Of a stretch of DNA of 64,000 nt, positions 47,354 through 56,243 are shown piece by piece; positions within the stretch are counted from its first letter, which is position 1, and the number at the start of each line of letters is the position of its first letter. This stretch comes from Sva-07 sp963752815 (GTDB lineage: Bacteria; Actinomycetota; Acidimicrobiia; Acidimicrobiales; Ilumatobacteraceae), in contig CAVVZI010000015.1 of assembly GCA_963752815.1 (NCBI GenBank), positions 558,001-622,000 on the forward strand, read 5' to 3'. A program made the translations under genes and the position numbers. Below the pieces are notes generated by a model. It worked only from the letters and a program-made list of their open reading frames with translations, did not search any database and was not told the DNA's origin.

Positions 47354-47851
47354 TCAGGCAGTGATCGGCCGGCGCGGTGGTCGCGTCACGACCTTGGTCA
47401 CACACGCCGGCACCGCCTCGAGATGACCGTGGTCGCGCGCCCGGTACTGCGACGGTGTCTCGCCGACGATCTCGGTGAAGCGCGAACTGAACGAGCCGAG
47501 CGACGTACAGCCGACCGCGACGCAGGTGTCGGTGACCGAGGTGCCATCGCGGAGCAGCGCCTTCGCCCGCTCGATGCGCCGCGTCATGAGATAGGAGTAC
47601 GGCGTCTCCCCGTAGGCGGCGCGGAACTTGCGCGAGAAGTGGGCCGGCGACATGAGCGCAGCACGGGCCATCGCCGGGACATCGAGCGGCTGCGCGTAGT
47701 CGCGATCGATGCGGTCGCGTGCCCGGCGCAGCTGCACGAGGTCGGCGATCTCCTCCGACGTCACGACCACGACGGTACCCGATCGCCCGGGAGGTCCGAG
47801 GCTTGCGATGGTCGATCGCTCGACGCTCCGCGGCGACCGACATCGATTCAT
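47354..47851 (-). CDS. AraC-family transcriptional regulator
   Basis: Up to 165 residues; the real start may be the GTG giving VTSEEIADLVQLRRARDRID. Both helix-turn-helix motifs of the AraC domain are present: LDVPAMARAALMSPAHFSRKFRAAYG and TSVTDTCVAVGCTSLGSFSSRF, followed by GETPSQYRAR. No effector domain is present, so it is a short AraC protein. It probably controls the VOC and DUF1059 genes downstream. Confidence 0.87.
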   Translation of the reverse strand: MNRCRSPRSVERSTIASLGPPGRSGTVVVVTSEEIADLVQLRRARDRIDRDYAQPLDVPAMARAALMSPAHFSRKFRAAYGETPYSYLMTRRIERAKALLRDGTSVTDTCVAVGCTSLGSFSSRFTEIVGETPSQYRARDHGHLEAVPACVTKVVTRPPRRPITA

Positions 47852-47884
47852 GACGCGGTGATTTCACGACGACGGTAGCTCGCC

Positions 47885-47900
47885 GAAACTCTCTGGAAAC
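47885..47900 (+). promoter_or_regulatory. GlnR-like half-sites upstream of amt
   Basis: GAAAC-TCTCTG-GAAAC, two GAAAC half-sites with 11-bp periodicity, lies about 50 bp before the ammonium transporter gene. GlnR sites in actinobacteria use GAAAC halves with this spacing. The companion GTnAC halves are not clear. Confidence 0.3.
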
Positions 47901-47950
47901 AAATCCGCGCCATTCTGCGAACGTTCAAAACCGACCGAATGGAGTATCGA

Positions 47951-49156
47951 ATGGATAGCGGGAACCTGGCATGGGTGATGACCTCAGCGGCGCTTGTGCT
48001 CTTCATGACACCGGGCCTTGCCTTCTTCTACGGCGGCATGGACCGGAGCAAGAACGTGCTCAACATGCTGATGATGAACTTCTATTGCGTCCTGATCGTG
48101 CCGATCCTGTGGATGGTCGCCGGCTACTCGTTGGCGCAGGTGCCGTTCGACAATGACTTCATCGGCGGCTTCGACGCCACGTTCCTGAAGGACATCACGG
48201 TGGCCGGAGACGGCAGCGCCCTCGCCGTCGTCGCCTTCCTCGGCATGTTCGCCTCGATCACTCCCGCGCTGATCTCGGGCGCGGTCGCCGACCGCATGAA
48301 GTTCGCGGCGTGGGCGGCCTTCGTGCCGCTGTGGCTGTTCCTCGTGTACGTCCCGGTGTTCAAGTGGGTGTACGGCGGCTGGCTCGGCCAGCGCGGCTCG
48401 CTCGATTTCGCCGGTGGCACCGCGATCCACGTCAACGCCGGAATCGCCGCGCTGGCCGCGGTCTTCGTGCTCGGCAAGCGCAAGGGCGAACTGCAGCCAC
48501 CGCACTCGATGCCACTGGTGATGATCGGGACCGGGATCCTCTGGTTCGGATGGTTCGGCTTCAACGCCGGCTCGGCGCTCGCCGCCAACGGTCAAGCGGC
48601 ACAGGCCTTCATGAACACGTTCCTCGCCGCCGCGGCGGCAGGTCTGGCGTGGGTGGTGGTGGAGTGGGTGCGAGACGGCCAGCCGACGAACCTCGGCGCG
48701 GCATCCGGAATCGTCGCCGGGCTCGTGGCCATCACCCCGGCCTGCGGCTTCGTGTCAGGCCCGGCTCCCCTCGTCATCGGTGGCATCGCGGGTGTCGTGT
48801 GCTGCTACGCCGTCAAGCTGAAGTACCGCGTCGGGTACGACGACGCACTCGACGTCGTCGGCGTCCACTTCGTCGGCGGGCTCGTCGGATCCCTGCTGAT
48901 CGGCTTCTTCGCCAACCCCGACTTCTTCGAGGCCGACTTCATGGAAGGCATCCTCTACGGCGGAGGCGTCAAGTTGTTGGGCGAGCAGGCTCTCGCCAAC
49001 GGCGCGGCGATCGCCTGGTCGCTCCCGGTCACCTTCCTGATCATGTTCGGACTCAAGAAGACGATCGGCGTGCGTGTCGATGCCGAGACCGAAGCGAGCG
49101 GCCTCGACCTGCACGAACACGAAGAGGTCGCGTATCACGGCGCCAGCGTCTACTGA
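47951..49156 (+). CDS. amt: Ammonium transporter AmtB
   Basis: A 401-residue protein with eleven predicted membrane helices. Motifs include TPGLAFFYGGMDRSKNVLNM near the N-terminus, FAGGTAIHVNAGIAAL (first channel His), WFGWFGFNAGSALAANG and VVGVHFVGGLVGSL (second channel His). The C-terminal tail ends HEHEEVAYHGASVY, as in PII-regulated Amt proteins. No glnK or glnD follows. ATG 47951 is preferred over an upstream start at 47939. Confidence 0.95.
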   Translation: MDSGNLAWVMTSAALVLFMTPGLAFFYGGMDRSKNVLNMLMMNFYCVLIVPILWMVAGYSLAQVPFDNDFIGGFDATFLKDITVAGDGSALAVVAFLGMFASITPALISGAVADRMKFAAWAAFVPLWLFLVYVPVFKWVYGGWLGQRGSLDFAGGTAIHVNAGIAALAAVFVLGKRKGELQPPHSMPLVMIGTGILWFGWFGFNAGSALAANGQAAQAFMNTFLAAAAAGLAWVVVEWVRDGQPTNLGAASGIVAGLVAITPACGFVSGPAPLVIGGIAGVVCCYAVKLKYRVGYDDALDVVGVHFVGGLVGSLLIGFFANPDFFEADFMEGILYGGGVKLLGEQALANGAAIAWSLPVTFLIMFGLKKTIGVRVDAETEASGLDLHEHEEVAYHGASVY

Positions 49157-49224
49157 CCGCCCCAACCGATTCGAAGGAGCTCCAGCACGCACGGGCGAAC
49201 AGGGGCTCGACGCGATCTGAGGCG

Positions 49225-49827
49225 TCAGGCGGTGACCGGTACGCCGTCGGCGGTGGCCGCGACGTGGCGGATGTCGGACTCGTCGAACGTCGTCGTCCAG
49301 CAGGCGAACTCGAGCAGCGTGCCGTTCGGGTCCTTGAAGTACAGCGAGCGGACGAACACATCGCCGTCATCGGTTGCCGGGTCGTAGTGCTTCTTGTGGC
49401 CGCCCTCGAGCGAGTTCGAGTGGTTGGTGATCTCCGTGACGGCGACGCCCTTGCTGCGCAGCTTCACGAGGTACTCGTCGATCTTCTCCGCCGGGACATC
49501 GAACGCGATGTGGTTCATCGTGCCGATCCCCGTGACGCCGTTGCCGACCGGTCGCATGTGGTCGTCGTACGTGTTGTGGACCGAGTTGCCGGGGATGCCC
49601 TCGGGTGCGTCCGGGAACCAGAAGAACGCGATGCCGTCGACGCCGTTGCCCATGTCGAGGAAGAAGTGCTGACCACGGCCGCCGGGCAGCTCCAGCGTCT
49701 TCACGAGCTTCATCCCGAGCTTGTCCTCGTACCAGGCGACGGTCTCGGCCATGTCTCGGCAGACGAACGCGACGTGATTGAACCCTCGCAACTCGAATTC
49801 GGTGTTGGTGTTCTCGGTTCCAGCCAT
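49225..49827 (-). CDS. VOC-superfamily protein (extradiol-dioxygenase-like)
   Basis: 200 residues from ATG 49827; the frame is open well upstream, but the VOC domain starts here. Modules include FNHVAFVCRDMAETVAWYEDKLGM, MNHIAFDVPAEKIDEYLVKL and YFKDPNGTLLEFACWT. His, His and Glu are at the metal positions. It converges with the ammonium transporter and diverges from an AhpD-like gene. The reaction is unknown. Confidence 0.82.
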   Translation of the reverse strand: MAGTENTNTEFELRGFNHVAFVCRDMAETVAWYEDKLGMKLVKTLELPGGRGQHFFLDMGNGVDGIAFFWFPDAPEGIPGNSVHNTYDDHMRPVGNGVTGIGTMNHIAFDVPAEKIDEYLVKLRSKGVAVTEITNHSNSLEGGHKKHYDPATDDGDVFVRSLYFKDPNGTLLEFACWTTTFDESDIRHVAATADGVPVTA

Positions 49828-49935
49828 GCGTCCATTGGACACGATCGCCACGCTCGGGGCAAGCGTCGATCCCGCGCTCGAGGAAGCATTTCTCCCGGTC
49901 GGGGGCGCAATCGGCCTGCTGCGTACAGTCGGGCC

Positions 49936-50604
49936 ATGACACGACTCCGCCAGATTCCACGCGCCGAGGTCACCTCCCCGGCTGTGCTGTCGATGTACGA
50001 CCGCTTGTTCGGCGACCGCGATCCCGTGGCCGAACCTGGCACCGCGACCGGAACACCCGGAGACTGGTGGACCGTGTTCGCCAACTCTCCCGACGTGCTC
50101 GAGCACGCCGCGCGTGGCTTCGGGTTGTACGCCAGCCCGGACCGCAAGGTTCCCGGCGCCCTTCGGGAACTGGGTCAGACGCGCGCCGGGTGGCTCGTCG
50201 GCAGCCAGTTCGTCTTCTCGCAGCACTGCAAGGCGTGCCGCGGCTACGGGTTCTCCGAGGAGAAGATCGAAGCGCTCAAGGCGTGGGCGGTGTCGGACCT
50301 CTTCACACCGCTGGAGAAGGCTCTCCTCGCCTACACCGACGCGCTCGTGCTGGCGTTCGGCCGCGTCGACGAGGCGGTCTTCGACGCCCTGCGTGAACAC
50401 CTCAGCGACGAGGCGATCATGGAGTTCACCTACATCACGATGATGTACACGATGCACGCCGTCATCTGCCGCGCCCTGCGCCTCGAGTACGACAACCGCG
50501 ACGATCCGATCGTCGAGATCGCTGCCCCCGAGGACTACGTGGCGGAGAACCTCGGGCGCCAGATCGCGTACGGAATGGATCGAGCAGCACAGAGCGACGA
50601 GTAG
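49936..50604 (+). CDS. Carboxymuconolactone decarboxylase (AhpD-like) family protein
   Basis: A 222-residue all-helical protein. The redox-type motif QHCKACRGYGFSEEKIEAL (CxxC at about 95-98) is followed by LEKALLAYTDALVL and the C-terminal EFTYITMMYTMHAVICRALRLE. Family members act as peroxidatic or decarboxylating enzymes; the CxxC favours an antioxidant role, which is inference. Confidence 0.83.
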   Translation: MTRLRQIPRAEVTSPAVLSMYDRLFGDRDPVAEPGTATGTPGDWWTVFANSPDVLEHAARGFGLYASPDRKVPGALRELGQTRAGWLVGSQFVFSQHCKACRGYGFSEEKIEALKAWAVSDLFTPLEKALLAYTDALVLAFGRVDEAVFDALREHLSDEAIMEFTYITMMYTMHAVICRALRLEYDNRDDPIVEIAAPEDYVAENLGRQIAYGMDRAAQSDE

Positions 50605-50699
50605 TCCGTGCGAAGGTCCACGGCTGATGTTTGGTTCGCAGTTCCCGCGGGGACATTGGCGGCTCACGGTCCCGAACTCAACCCGTCTCAGGAGGAGCC

Positions 50700-50987
50700 A
50701 TGCTCGGATTCATACTGTTTCTGCTCGTGATCGGCGTGGTCGCCGGCTTTCTTGCTCGGCTGCTCGTACCAGGACCGGATCCGATGAGCGTGTTGCAGAC
50801 GATCGTTCTTGGAATCGTCGGGTCATTCATCGGCGGATTCATCGGATACCTGCTGTTCCGAACCGACGGTGAGGACGGCGCACTGCAAGCGTCCGGCTTG
50901 ATCGGGTCGGTGGTCGGTGCGGTCATCGCCCTGCTCATCTGGCGTGCCGTCCAGCGTCGAGGAGCGGGTCACACGCTCAGCCGCTGA
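50700..50987 (+). CDS. GlsB/YeaQ/YmgE-family membrane protein
   Basis: A 95-residue protein with three membrane segments and the family's GVVAGFLARLLVPGPDP and IVLGIVGSFIGGFIGYLLF glycine-rich pattern. A perfect AGGAGG ribosome site lies a few bases before the ATG at 50700, which fixes the start. The family is stress-associated, with no defined activity. Confidence 0.85.
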   Translation: MLGFILFLLVIGVVAGFLARLLVPGPDPMSVLQTIVLGIVGSFIGGFIGYLLFRTDGEDGALQASGLIGSVVGAVIALLIWRAVQRRGAGHTLSR

Positions 50988-51053
50988 CTCGCGACGCGGG
51001 CCTGGCCTCGTCAGGAGGGTTCGCTGAATCGTGGGCTGGGTAACTCGCTTCGC

Positions 51054-51514
51054 GTGCGGATACTCAACGAGCAGGCGGCAGACCGCGTACCGGGGCGCAA
51101 ACGAATGTTCGAGGCCCCCGCGCACGCCAACGAGTGGACGAATCGGCACTGGTCGAGTCGGCTCCTGCATCGTGTCGGCGAAATCGTCGCGCACGCAGGA
51201 TCGGGGATCATCGCCGCTGTCCTCATCGTCGGCTGGCTGACGCTCGGACTGACGACAGCGCTTCCCTGACTGGTGGCAGACGACGTTGTACGTCGGTCAC
51301 CGGGTCGGTGACCTTCGTGATGGTGTTCGTCATCCAGCACACGCAACAACGCCAGACTGCGGCGACACAGCGCAAACTCGACGAGCTGCTGCGGTCATCG
51401 GAACAGGCCGACTCGACGTTGATCGCAGTCGAGGAGGCGTCCGAAGGCGACCTCGAAGCGCTCACACGACAGCACGTCGCTGCACGCGAACAGGCCCAGG
51501 CCGGCACCGACTGA
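51054..51514 (+). CDS. Low-affinity iron permease-like membrane protein (two apparent frameshifts)
   Basis: About 153 residues after removing one base near 51267 and one near 51295. The repaired core reads AHAGSGIIAAVLIVGWLTLGL, then DWWQTTLYV, then TGSVTFVMVFVIQHTQQRQT and LDELLRSSEQAD. Two membrane helices and the QHTQ/LDELL ending match the family once linked to iron uptake; its real role in bacteria is unclear. GTG 51054 or ATG 51105 could be the start. Confidence 0.72.
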
Positions 51515-51523
51515 GCCAGGGGC

Positions 51524-52546
51524 TCAGACGGCCTCGAGCGCGACGCGCCCGCCCAGCGTGGTGATCACGTCCGGCCGGAGTTGTTGCAAGGTGCCGAGGA
51601 ACGCGGCGCGCATCACGCTGGCGGTGTTGCCGCGGTTGAGCATGTTCCATCCCATCGTCCTGACGGTGGCCGCGTCGGGGCTGATCACTTGCACTTCGGT
51701 GCCGCGGTCGCGCAAGGTTCGTACCTCGCGTTGCAAACGGCGGTGCGCGCTTCGGCGCGATGGCGAACGGGGGACGTCGCCGGATGTGTGGCCCATCGGT
51801 GACAGCACGATGACGAGGTCGAGGTCCTCGCCGGCGAGCCCGTCGGCGTTGGTCGGCGAGTGCACACCTCCGTCGACATATCGGTGGCGGCCGATCCTGA
51901 CGGGTCGTGCGAGCACGGGAATCGCGCACGATGCGGCGACGGCGTCGACGGGTCGAACCGATTCGGGACGGCCATCGATGTCGGTGCGCATCCGAGGACC
52001 GGTGTGGGTGCCGATCCCATCCGTTCGGCCGAACCAGGTCAGTCGTCCGTCGCCGACGCGGACGGCTGAGATCCAGAGCGGTTTTGCCGGCCACCGATCG
52101 AGCAGCCGGTCGATGATGGCGAGCCGTGGCGCCTGATCGGACAACCCGTGCGGCAGCACGCTCGTCAGTGCGGCGCGCAGCTGGGTGGGGTGGGCGACGG
52201 TGCCGAGAGCGATCCACCCCGGCAGCGTCGGTACGGGGACGCGTGCCACCGGTCCAAGGCGATCAGCGTGATCCATCAGTGCCCGGAACTTGCGGCCGGC
52301 TGGGCTCGGTCGAGCGCCGGTGGCCCACGCCGCGAGGTCCTCAGGAGTCACGCCGGCGCGCAGCAACGCGCCGACGATGCTGCCCGCGGACGTGCCGACG
52401 ATGACGTCGGCGTCGCGTGCGTCCCAGCCGAGGTCATTCTGGAGCGCCAGCAGCACGCCGGCGTGGAAGGCCATGCCGGCGACCCCGCCGCCGCCGAGTA
52501 CGAGTCCGACACGTCGGGGTGATTCGGCGGTGAGGTCGATCGGCAC
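51524..52546 (-). CDS. Patatin-like phospholipase
   Basis: 340 residues. The oxyanion loop is VLGGGGVAGMAFHAGVL, the nucleophile Ser is in VGTSAGSIVGA, and the dyad Asp is in YVDGGVHSPTN. It would hydrolyse acyl-lipids, probably at the inner face of the membrane, since no signal peptide is seen. It converges with the iron-permease-like gene. Confidence 0.88.
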   Translation of the reverse strand: MPIDLTAESPRRVGLVLGGGGVAGMAFHAGVLLALQNDLGWDARDADVIVGTSAGSIVGALLRAGVTPEDLAAWATGARPSPAGRKFRALMDHADRLGPVARVPVPTLPGWIALGTVAHPTQLRAALTSVLPHGLSDQAPRLAIIDRLLDRWPAKPLWISAVRVGDGRLTWFGRTDGIGTHTGPRMRTDIDGRPESVRPVDAVAASCAIPVLARPVRIGRHRYVDGGVHSPTNADGLAGEDLDLVIVLSPMGHTSGDVPRSPSRRSAHRRLQREVRTLRDRGTEVQVISPDAATVRTMGWNMLNRGNTASVMRAAFLGTLQQLRPDVITTLGGRVALEAV

Positions 52547-52783
52547 CGGCCCTCGCTACCCGCCAGCCCGCCCGGTGAAACGGTTGCAGGGGCATCGGTC
52601 GCTACGACATCGGTCACGTTCGCGAACAGGTGGCAACTTCTCCGTTGTTGCGGCCATGTTGCATTCGCATCATCCACGTCTGGGATTTCGCGGGCTGGGT
52701 ACGTGAGCAGCCATGTCCCCCCACCGACCACCGAGTGACTCAGCCTCGATGTCGCGCACGTCCGCTGAGACGGGCGCCGGCAC

Positions 52784-52960
52784 ATGAACGCGCTCGAATT
52801 GCTCGCCGTCGGTTCTCTCGCGATCACGACACTCGGCGTCGTCGGCTCGTTTCTGACGACGGCCCCCGTCGCGGAATGCGCCGGCGAACCGGATCCGTCC
52901 GAGACCGTGACGACTCTGGATCAACTGGCCAAGGACCTGCGCTCCCTGACACTGAGGTGA
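52784..52960 (+). CDS. 58-residue single-pass membrane protein
   Basis: ATG 52784 to TGA 52960 encodes MNALELLAVGSLAITTLG..., one hydrophobic helix (residues 4-30) and an acidic then amphipathic tail (LDQLAKDLRSLTLR). There is no strong ribosome site. It stands before the YqjD/YqjE-like genes in the same orientation and could belong to that membrane-stress group. Apart from this, 52547-53103 holds a 7-bp hairpin (52967-52982) and nothing else I can support. Confidence 0.4.
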   Translation: MNALELLAVGSLAITTLGVVGSFLTTAPVAECAGEPDPSETVTTLDQLAKDLRSLTLR

Positions 52961-53103
52961 CCGATGTCACCCGAACGGGTGAATTCGTCCGGAACGGGCT
53001 GCGGAGAGATTGCCGATTCTCACGGGCGGGTAGGTGGCGGCGTCGACAACTCGTCGGCACCCGCTTCCACGTTCACGAGATTCATCACTCCGAAAGGACC
53101 GCC

Positions 53104-53754
53104 ATGCCTTCGACTCCGTCGACCACCACAACTTCAACCCGCGCAACATCAACCCTCGAGTCCGGTGGCAATCCACCGAGCGCCGGCGGCGACAGCAGCG
53201 TCCAAGCGGTGGCCGCCCGCGTCGCCGACGAGGCGCCGGCGCAGGCCGCCCGGGTCGTCGAGGACGCCCGCACCCAACTGACGGGTGCGGCGCAACGAAC
53301 ACTGACCGACCTGCGCTCCCAAGCCGACGACCGCACCGCACAGGCCTCTCGCGGTCTGCGCGACCTGTCGGTCCAAGTGGACGCACTGGCCAACGGCCGA
53401 CCCGACGAGGCGGGCAACCTCGTCGACATCGTCCAGGCGATGGGCAAGCACGCCGCGGACTTCGCCGATCGCCTCGACACCGGCGGCGTGCAAGGTGTCG
53501 CTGACGACCTGTCACGCTTCGGCCGGCAACATCCCTGGACGTTCCTCGGCCTGTCGATCGGCGCCGGATTCCTCGCCGGACGCCTCGTGCGCACGACCGC
53601 CGCCGTGGTCAGCGACGCACAGCCAGGCCCGGCTCCGCTGTCCTCGAGCGGGGTCGCCGCCCTCGGGACGTCGCCGCAAACCCCGTCGCCGCAGCACACC
53701 CCGTCGTCGTCCAACGGGCCCTCCGGACCCTCCACATCGGCGGGCATCCGGTGA
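53104..53754 (+). CDS. YqjD/ElaB-like membrane-anchored protein
   Basis: 216 residues from ATG 53104 with a GAAAGGA ribosome site. A Ser/Thr-rich N-terminus leads into a long amphipathic helical stretch (about 40-140: AARVADEAPAQAARVVEDARTQL). A glycine-containing membrane helix near 150-165 (WTFLGLSIGAGFLAGRLVR) and a Pro/Ser tail follow. The layout resembles ElaB/YqjD ribosome- or membrane-associated stress proteins, but similarity is structural only. Its stop overlaps the next start. Confidence 0.65.
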   Translation: MPSTPSTTTTSTRATSTLESGGNPPSAGGDSSVQAVAARVADEAPAQAARVVEDARTQLTGAAQRTLTDLRSQADDRTAQASRGLRDLSVQVDALANGRPDEAGNLVDIVQAMGKHAADFADRLDTGGVQGVADDLSRFGRQHPWTFLGLSIGAGFLAGRLVRTTAAVVSDAQPGPAPLSSSGVAALGTSPQTPSPQHTPSSSNGPSGPSTSAGIR

Positions 53755-54233
53755 GCGCATTCGAACAGCCTGAGGCTTCGCTCGGGGAACTCTTCGGCGA
53801 ACTCGGGGCGGACCTGTCGCAGTTGTTGCGCAAGGAGGTCGAACTGGCCAAGGTCGAAGCCCGCGAGGAAGCCCACCGGTTGACCAAGGCCGCCACCTTC
53901 GGAGCGATCACCGCAGTCGCTGCACTGCTTGCTCTCATCATTCTTTCGATGGCGCTCGCCTGGTGGATCGACCAGGGCCTCAACACGGCGGTCGCGTTCG
54001 CGATCGTCGGTGCCATCTGGATCGTGATCGCCGCCGTCGCCGCCTCGATCGCCCGCACCGCAATGAGCCGAATTCGACCGCTGCCGGACACCACCGACGC
54101 GATCAAGGGTGCCGTCACCGGTGAACGAGCCGACAACGAAGCGTCCCACACCCACCCCACCGCCACCGCGGTGCTCGACCCGACCCATCAGATCAGCGAC
54201 ACACGTCGCACCCACAAGGAGACAGCATCATGA
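53751..54233 (+). CDS. Phage-holin-superfamily (YqjE-like) membrane protein
   Basis: 160 residues. An N-terminal amphipathic helix (LGELFGELGADLSQLLRKEVELAKVEAREEA) precedes two membrane helices. This is the pattern annotated as actinobacterial holin superfamily 6 or YqjE. It is a chromosomal stress-type protein here, not evidence for a prophage. The start overlaps the upstream stop and the stop overlaps the next ATG, so the three genes form one translationally coupled unit. Confidence 0.82.
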   Translation: MSAFEQPEASLGELFGELGADLSQLLRKEVELAKVEAREEAHRLTKAATFGAITAVAALLALIILSMALAWWIDQGLNTAVAFAIVGAIWIVIAAVAASIARTAMSRIRPLPDTTDAIKGAVTGERADNEASHTHPTATAVLDPTHQISDTRRTHKETAS

Positions 54234-54811
54234 CCGACACCCGCACCCACGACGACCAGACCACCACCGCGAGCGCGGAAAGCTCCCGAGTCCGCAACGA
54301 GATCGACGACACCCGCGAGCACCTCGGCGCGACGGTCGAAGCGATCGGCGATCGGGTCCTGCCCGGCCGCATCATCGAACGACGCAAAGAGACAACGGCA
54401 CGGAGCCTGCGCGGATTGCGCGACCGGATCATGGGCACCGCCCACGACACCCGCGAGCAACTCGCCGATTCGGCCGGCTCCACGGTCGATCATCTCCGCG
54501 ACGCCCCCGAGTCGCTCGCCCAACACACCGAGGGCAGCCCCCTCGCCGCCGGTGGCGTCGCGTTCGCCATCGGCTTCCTCGCCGCCGCAGTGTGGAAACC
54601 CACCCAACCCGAACGCCACGCCGTGGAGAAGGTGGCCGACGCCGCGCCCGACCTCACCGAAGACGTCGCCCAGCTGGGTCGCGACGTCGCCGGCACGGTC
54701 AAGGAACAGGCGGTTGGCGCCGCAGAGGAACTCAAGTCGAGCGTCGCCGAGGCGGCCACCGCGGTGAAGGAAACCGCCACCGGTGGCACCGATTCCGACC
54801 CGCATTCCTGA
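54230..54811 (+). CDS. DUF3618 domain protein
   Basis: 193 residues. The DUF3618 helix is VRNEIDDTREHLGATVEAIGDRV (about 22-44). A membrane segment lies near 105-120 (AAGGVAFAIGFLAAAVW), followed by a helical, acidic/basic tail. It resembles the family that accompanies YqjE-like proteins in actinobacteria. Function is unknown; a role in membrane or envelope stress is inferred from context. Confidence 0.85.
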   Translation: MTDTRTHDDQTTTASAESSRVRNEIDDTREHLGATVEAIGDRVLPGRIIERRKETTARSLRGLRDRIMGTAHDTREQLADSAGSTVDHLRDAPESLAQHTEGSPLAAGGVAFAIGFLAAAVWKPTQPERHAVEKVADAAPDLTEDVAQLGRDVAGTVKEQAVGAAEELKSSVAEAATAVKETATGGTDSDPHS

Positions 54812-54855
54812 CATGAGACGCAGTCTCTCCGGCTGACTGACCGCCCAGCTGATCG

Positions 54856-54915
54856 ACCCAGTGACCGCGCATCGAAACCTGACGCGCCGATGCGTGACCT
54901 GCGCGGTCACTGGGT
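54856..54915. repeat. Nested inverted repeat before the DUF2254 gene
   Basis: Outer 15-bp arms ACCCAGTGACCGCGC (54856-54870) and GCGCGGTCACTGGGT (54901-54915) enclose an inner GCATCG/CGATGC stem. It ends 5 bases before the proposed ATG 54921, so it may terminate the upstream operon, influence translation of the next gene, or both. Confidence 0.8.
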
Positions 54916-54920
54916 AGTCG

Positions 54921-56177
54921 ATGGCGATGGGAAACGGACCGCGGGTGTCGGGCGTCAGATCCACCCTGTGGTTCATCCCGGTCATGTGCGTGCTCGCGGG
55001 CGTGGTGCTCTCGATCGGAACGATCACCATCGACCGGCTCACCGGTTTCGATCTGATCCCGCGGTGGATGACCGGTGGGCCAGATGCGGCGCTCGGAATC
55101 TTGACCACGATCGCGTTGTCGATGGTGTCGCTGGCGACGCTCGTGCTGACGATCACCATGGTCGTCGTGCAGCTCGCCATGGGGCAGTTCTCACCGCGGA
55201 TCGTGCAGACCTTCCTCCGAGACAAGCCGAGTCAATTGGCGATCGGCCTGTTCGTGGCCACGTTCGCGCACGCCATGTTGTCGATGCGCGAGGTTCAGTT
55301 CGAGGACGGCGGACAGGTGCCGGGGATCGCCATCGGTGTCGCGTATGTGTTGGTGTTGATCAGCATCGCGATGCTGGTGCTGTACGTCGATCACATCGGG
55401 CGGTCGCTGCGCGTGTCGTCGTTGATCGAGCTGGTCGGCGACGACACCCGACGTCTGCTCGATGATCAGTACCCAGAGATGCTGTCCGACGCCGGGGCCT
55501 CACCATCGGTCATCGCTGCAGCCGCGTCGGGCGTCGTGACGTCGATCGACCGGGACGGGTTGGTCGGTTTGGCAGAGTCGGCCGATTGCGTCCTGCACGT
55601 GGTCCCCGCTGTCGGCAGCTTCGTGCCTGCAGGAGCGTCACTGCTGACCATCGAAGGGCCGGTGGATCGCCTGGATCGTGGTACCGCCGCGCACTGTGTC
55701 GAACTCGGACTCGAGCGAACACTCGATGAGGACGTCGGGTACGGATTCCGGATGCTCGTCGACGTCGCGGAGCGATCCTTGTCGGAGTCGCCGTTTCTCG
55801 ATCCCACCACCGCCGTGCAATCGATCGACCGCTTGCACGACGGCCTTCGCCAGCTGTCGGTTCGGGTCATCCCCGACGGCCGACACCACGACGACGCCGG
55901 CAACCTCCGACTGACCGTGCCAACGATGGATTGGGACTCGTACGTTCATCTCGCCTTCGACGAGATTCGACTCGCCGGTGCTGCATCGCCGCAGGTCAGC
56001 CGACGCCTGATCGCAGCGCTGACCGACCTGATCGACTACGCGCCGTCCGACCGCCGGCCGGCGCTCGTCGAGCAACTCGAACTCCTCCAGGGAGCGATCT
56101 GCAAGCTCCCGCGTGATGGAACGGATCTCCACCGATCTGCAGTCGCTGACGGTCAAGGACTGGGCGCAGGCGCGTAA
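54921..56177 (+). CDS. DUF2254 membrane protein
   Basis: 418 residues. Four N-terminal membrane helices (about 12-165) carry the family's LTITMVVVQLAMGQFSPRIVQTFLRD signature. A long cytoplasmic domain follows. DUF2254 proteins are of unknown function. The palindrome directly upstream covers the region where a ribosome site would be. Confidence 0.85.
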   Translation: MAMGNGPRVSGVRSTLWFIPVMCVLAGVVLSIGTITIDRLTGFDLIPRWMTGGPDAALGILTTIALSMVSLATLVLTITMVVVQLAMGQFSPRIVQTFLRDKPSQLAIGLFVATFAHAMLSMREVQFEDGGQVPGIAIGVAYVLVLISIAMLVLYVDHIGRSLRVSSLIELVGDDTRRLLDDQYPEMLSDAGASPSVIAAAASGVVTSIDRDGLVGLAESADCVLHVVPAVGSFVPAGASLLTIEGPVDRLDRGTAAHCVELGLERTLDEDVGYGFRMLVDVAERSLSESPFLDPTTAVQSIDRLHDGLRQLSVRVIPDGRHHDDAGNLRLTVPTMDWDSYVHLAFDEIRLAGAASPQVSRRLIAALTDLIDYAPSDRRPALVEQLELLQGAICKLPRDGTDLHRSAVADGQGLGAGA

Positions 56178-56243
56178 CGGGTGCGCTCAGGCGGACGTGC
56201 GGGCCCGAGCCGGCGACTTCTCGTGTCGGTACCGGTGAAGGGA

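Noticed and set aside
53751..54233. Prophage remnant because of the holin-type protein
   Set aside because: This family is common as a chromosomal stress protein, and no phage structural, integrase or lysis genes are nearby.
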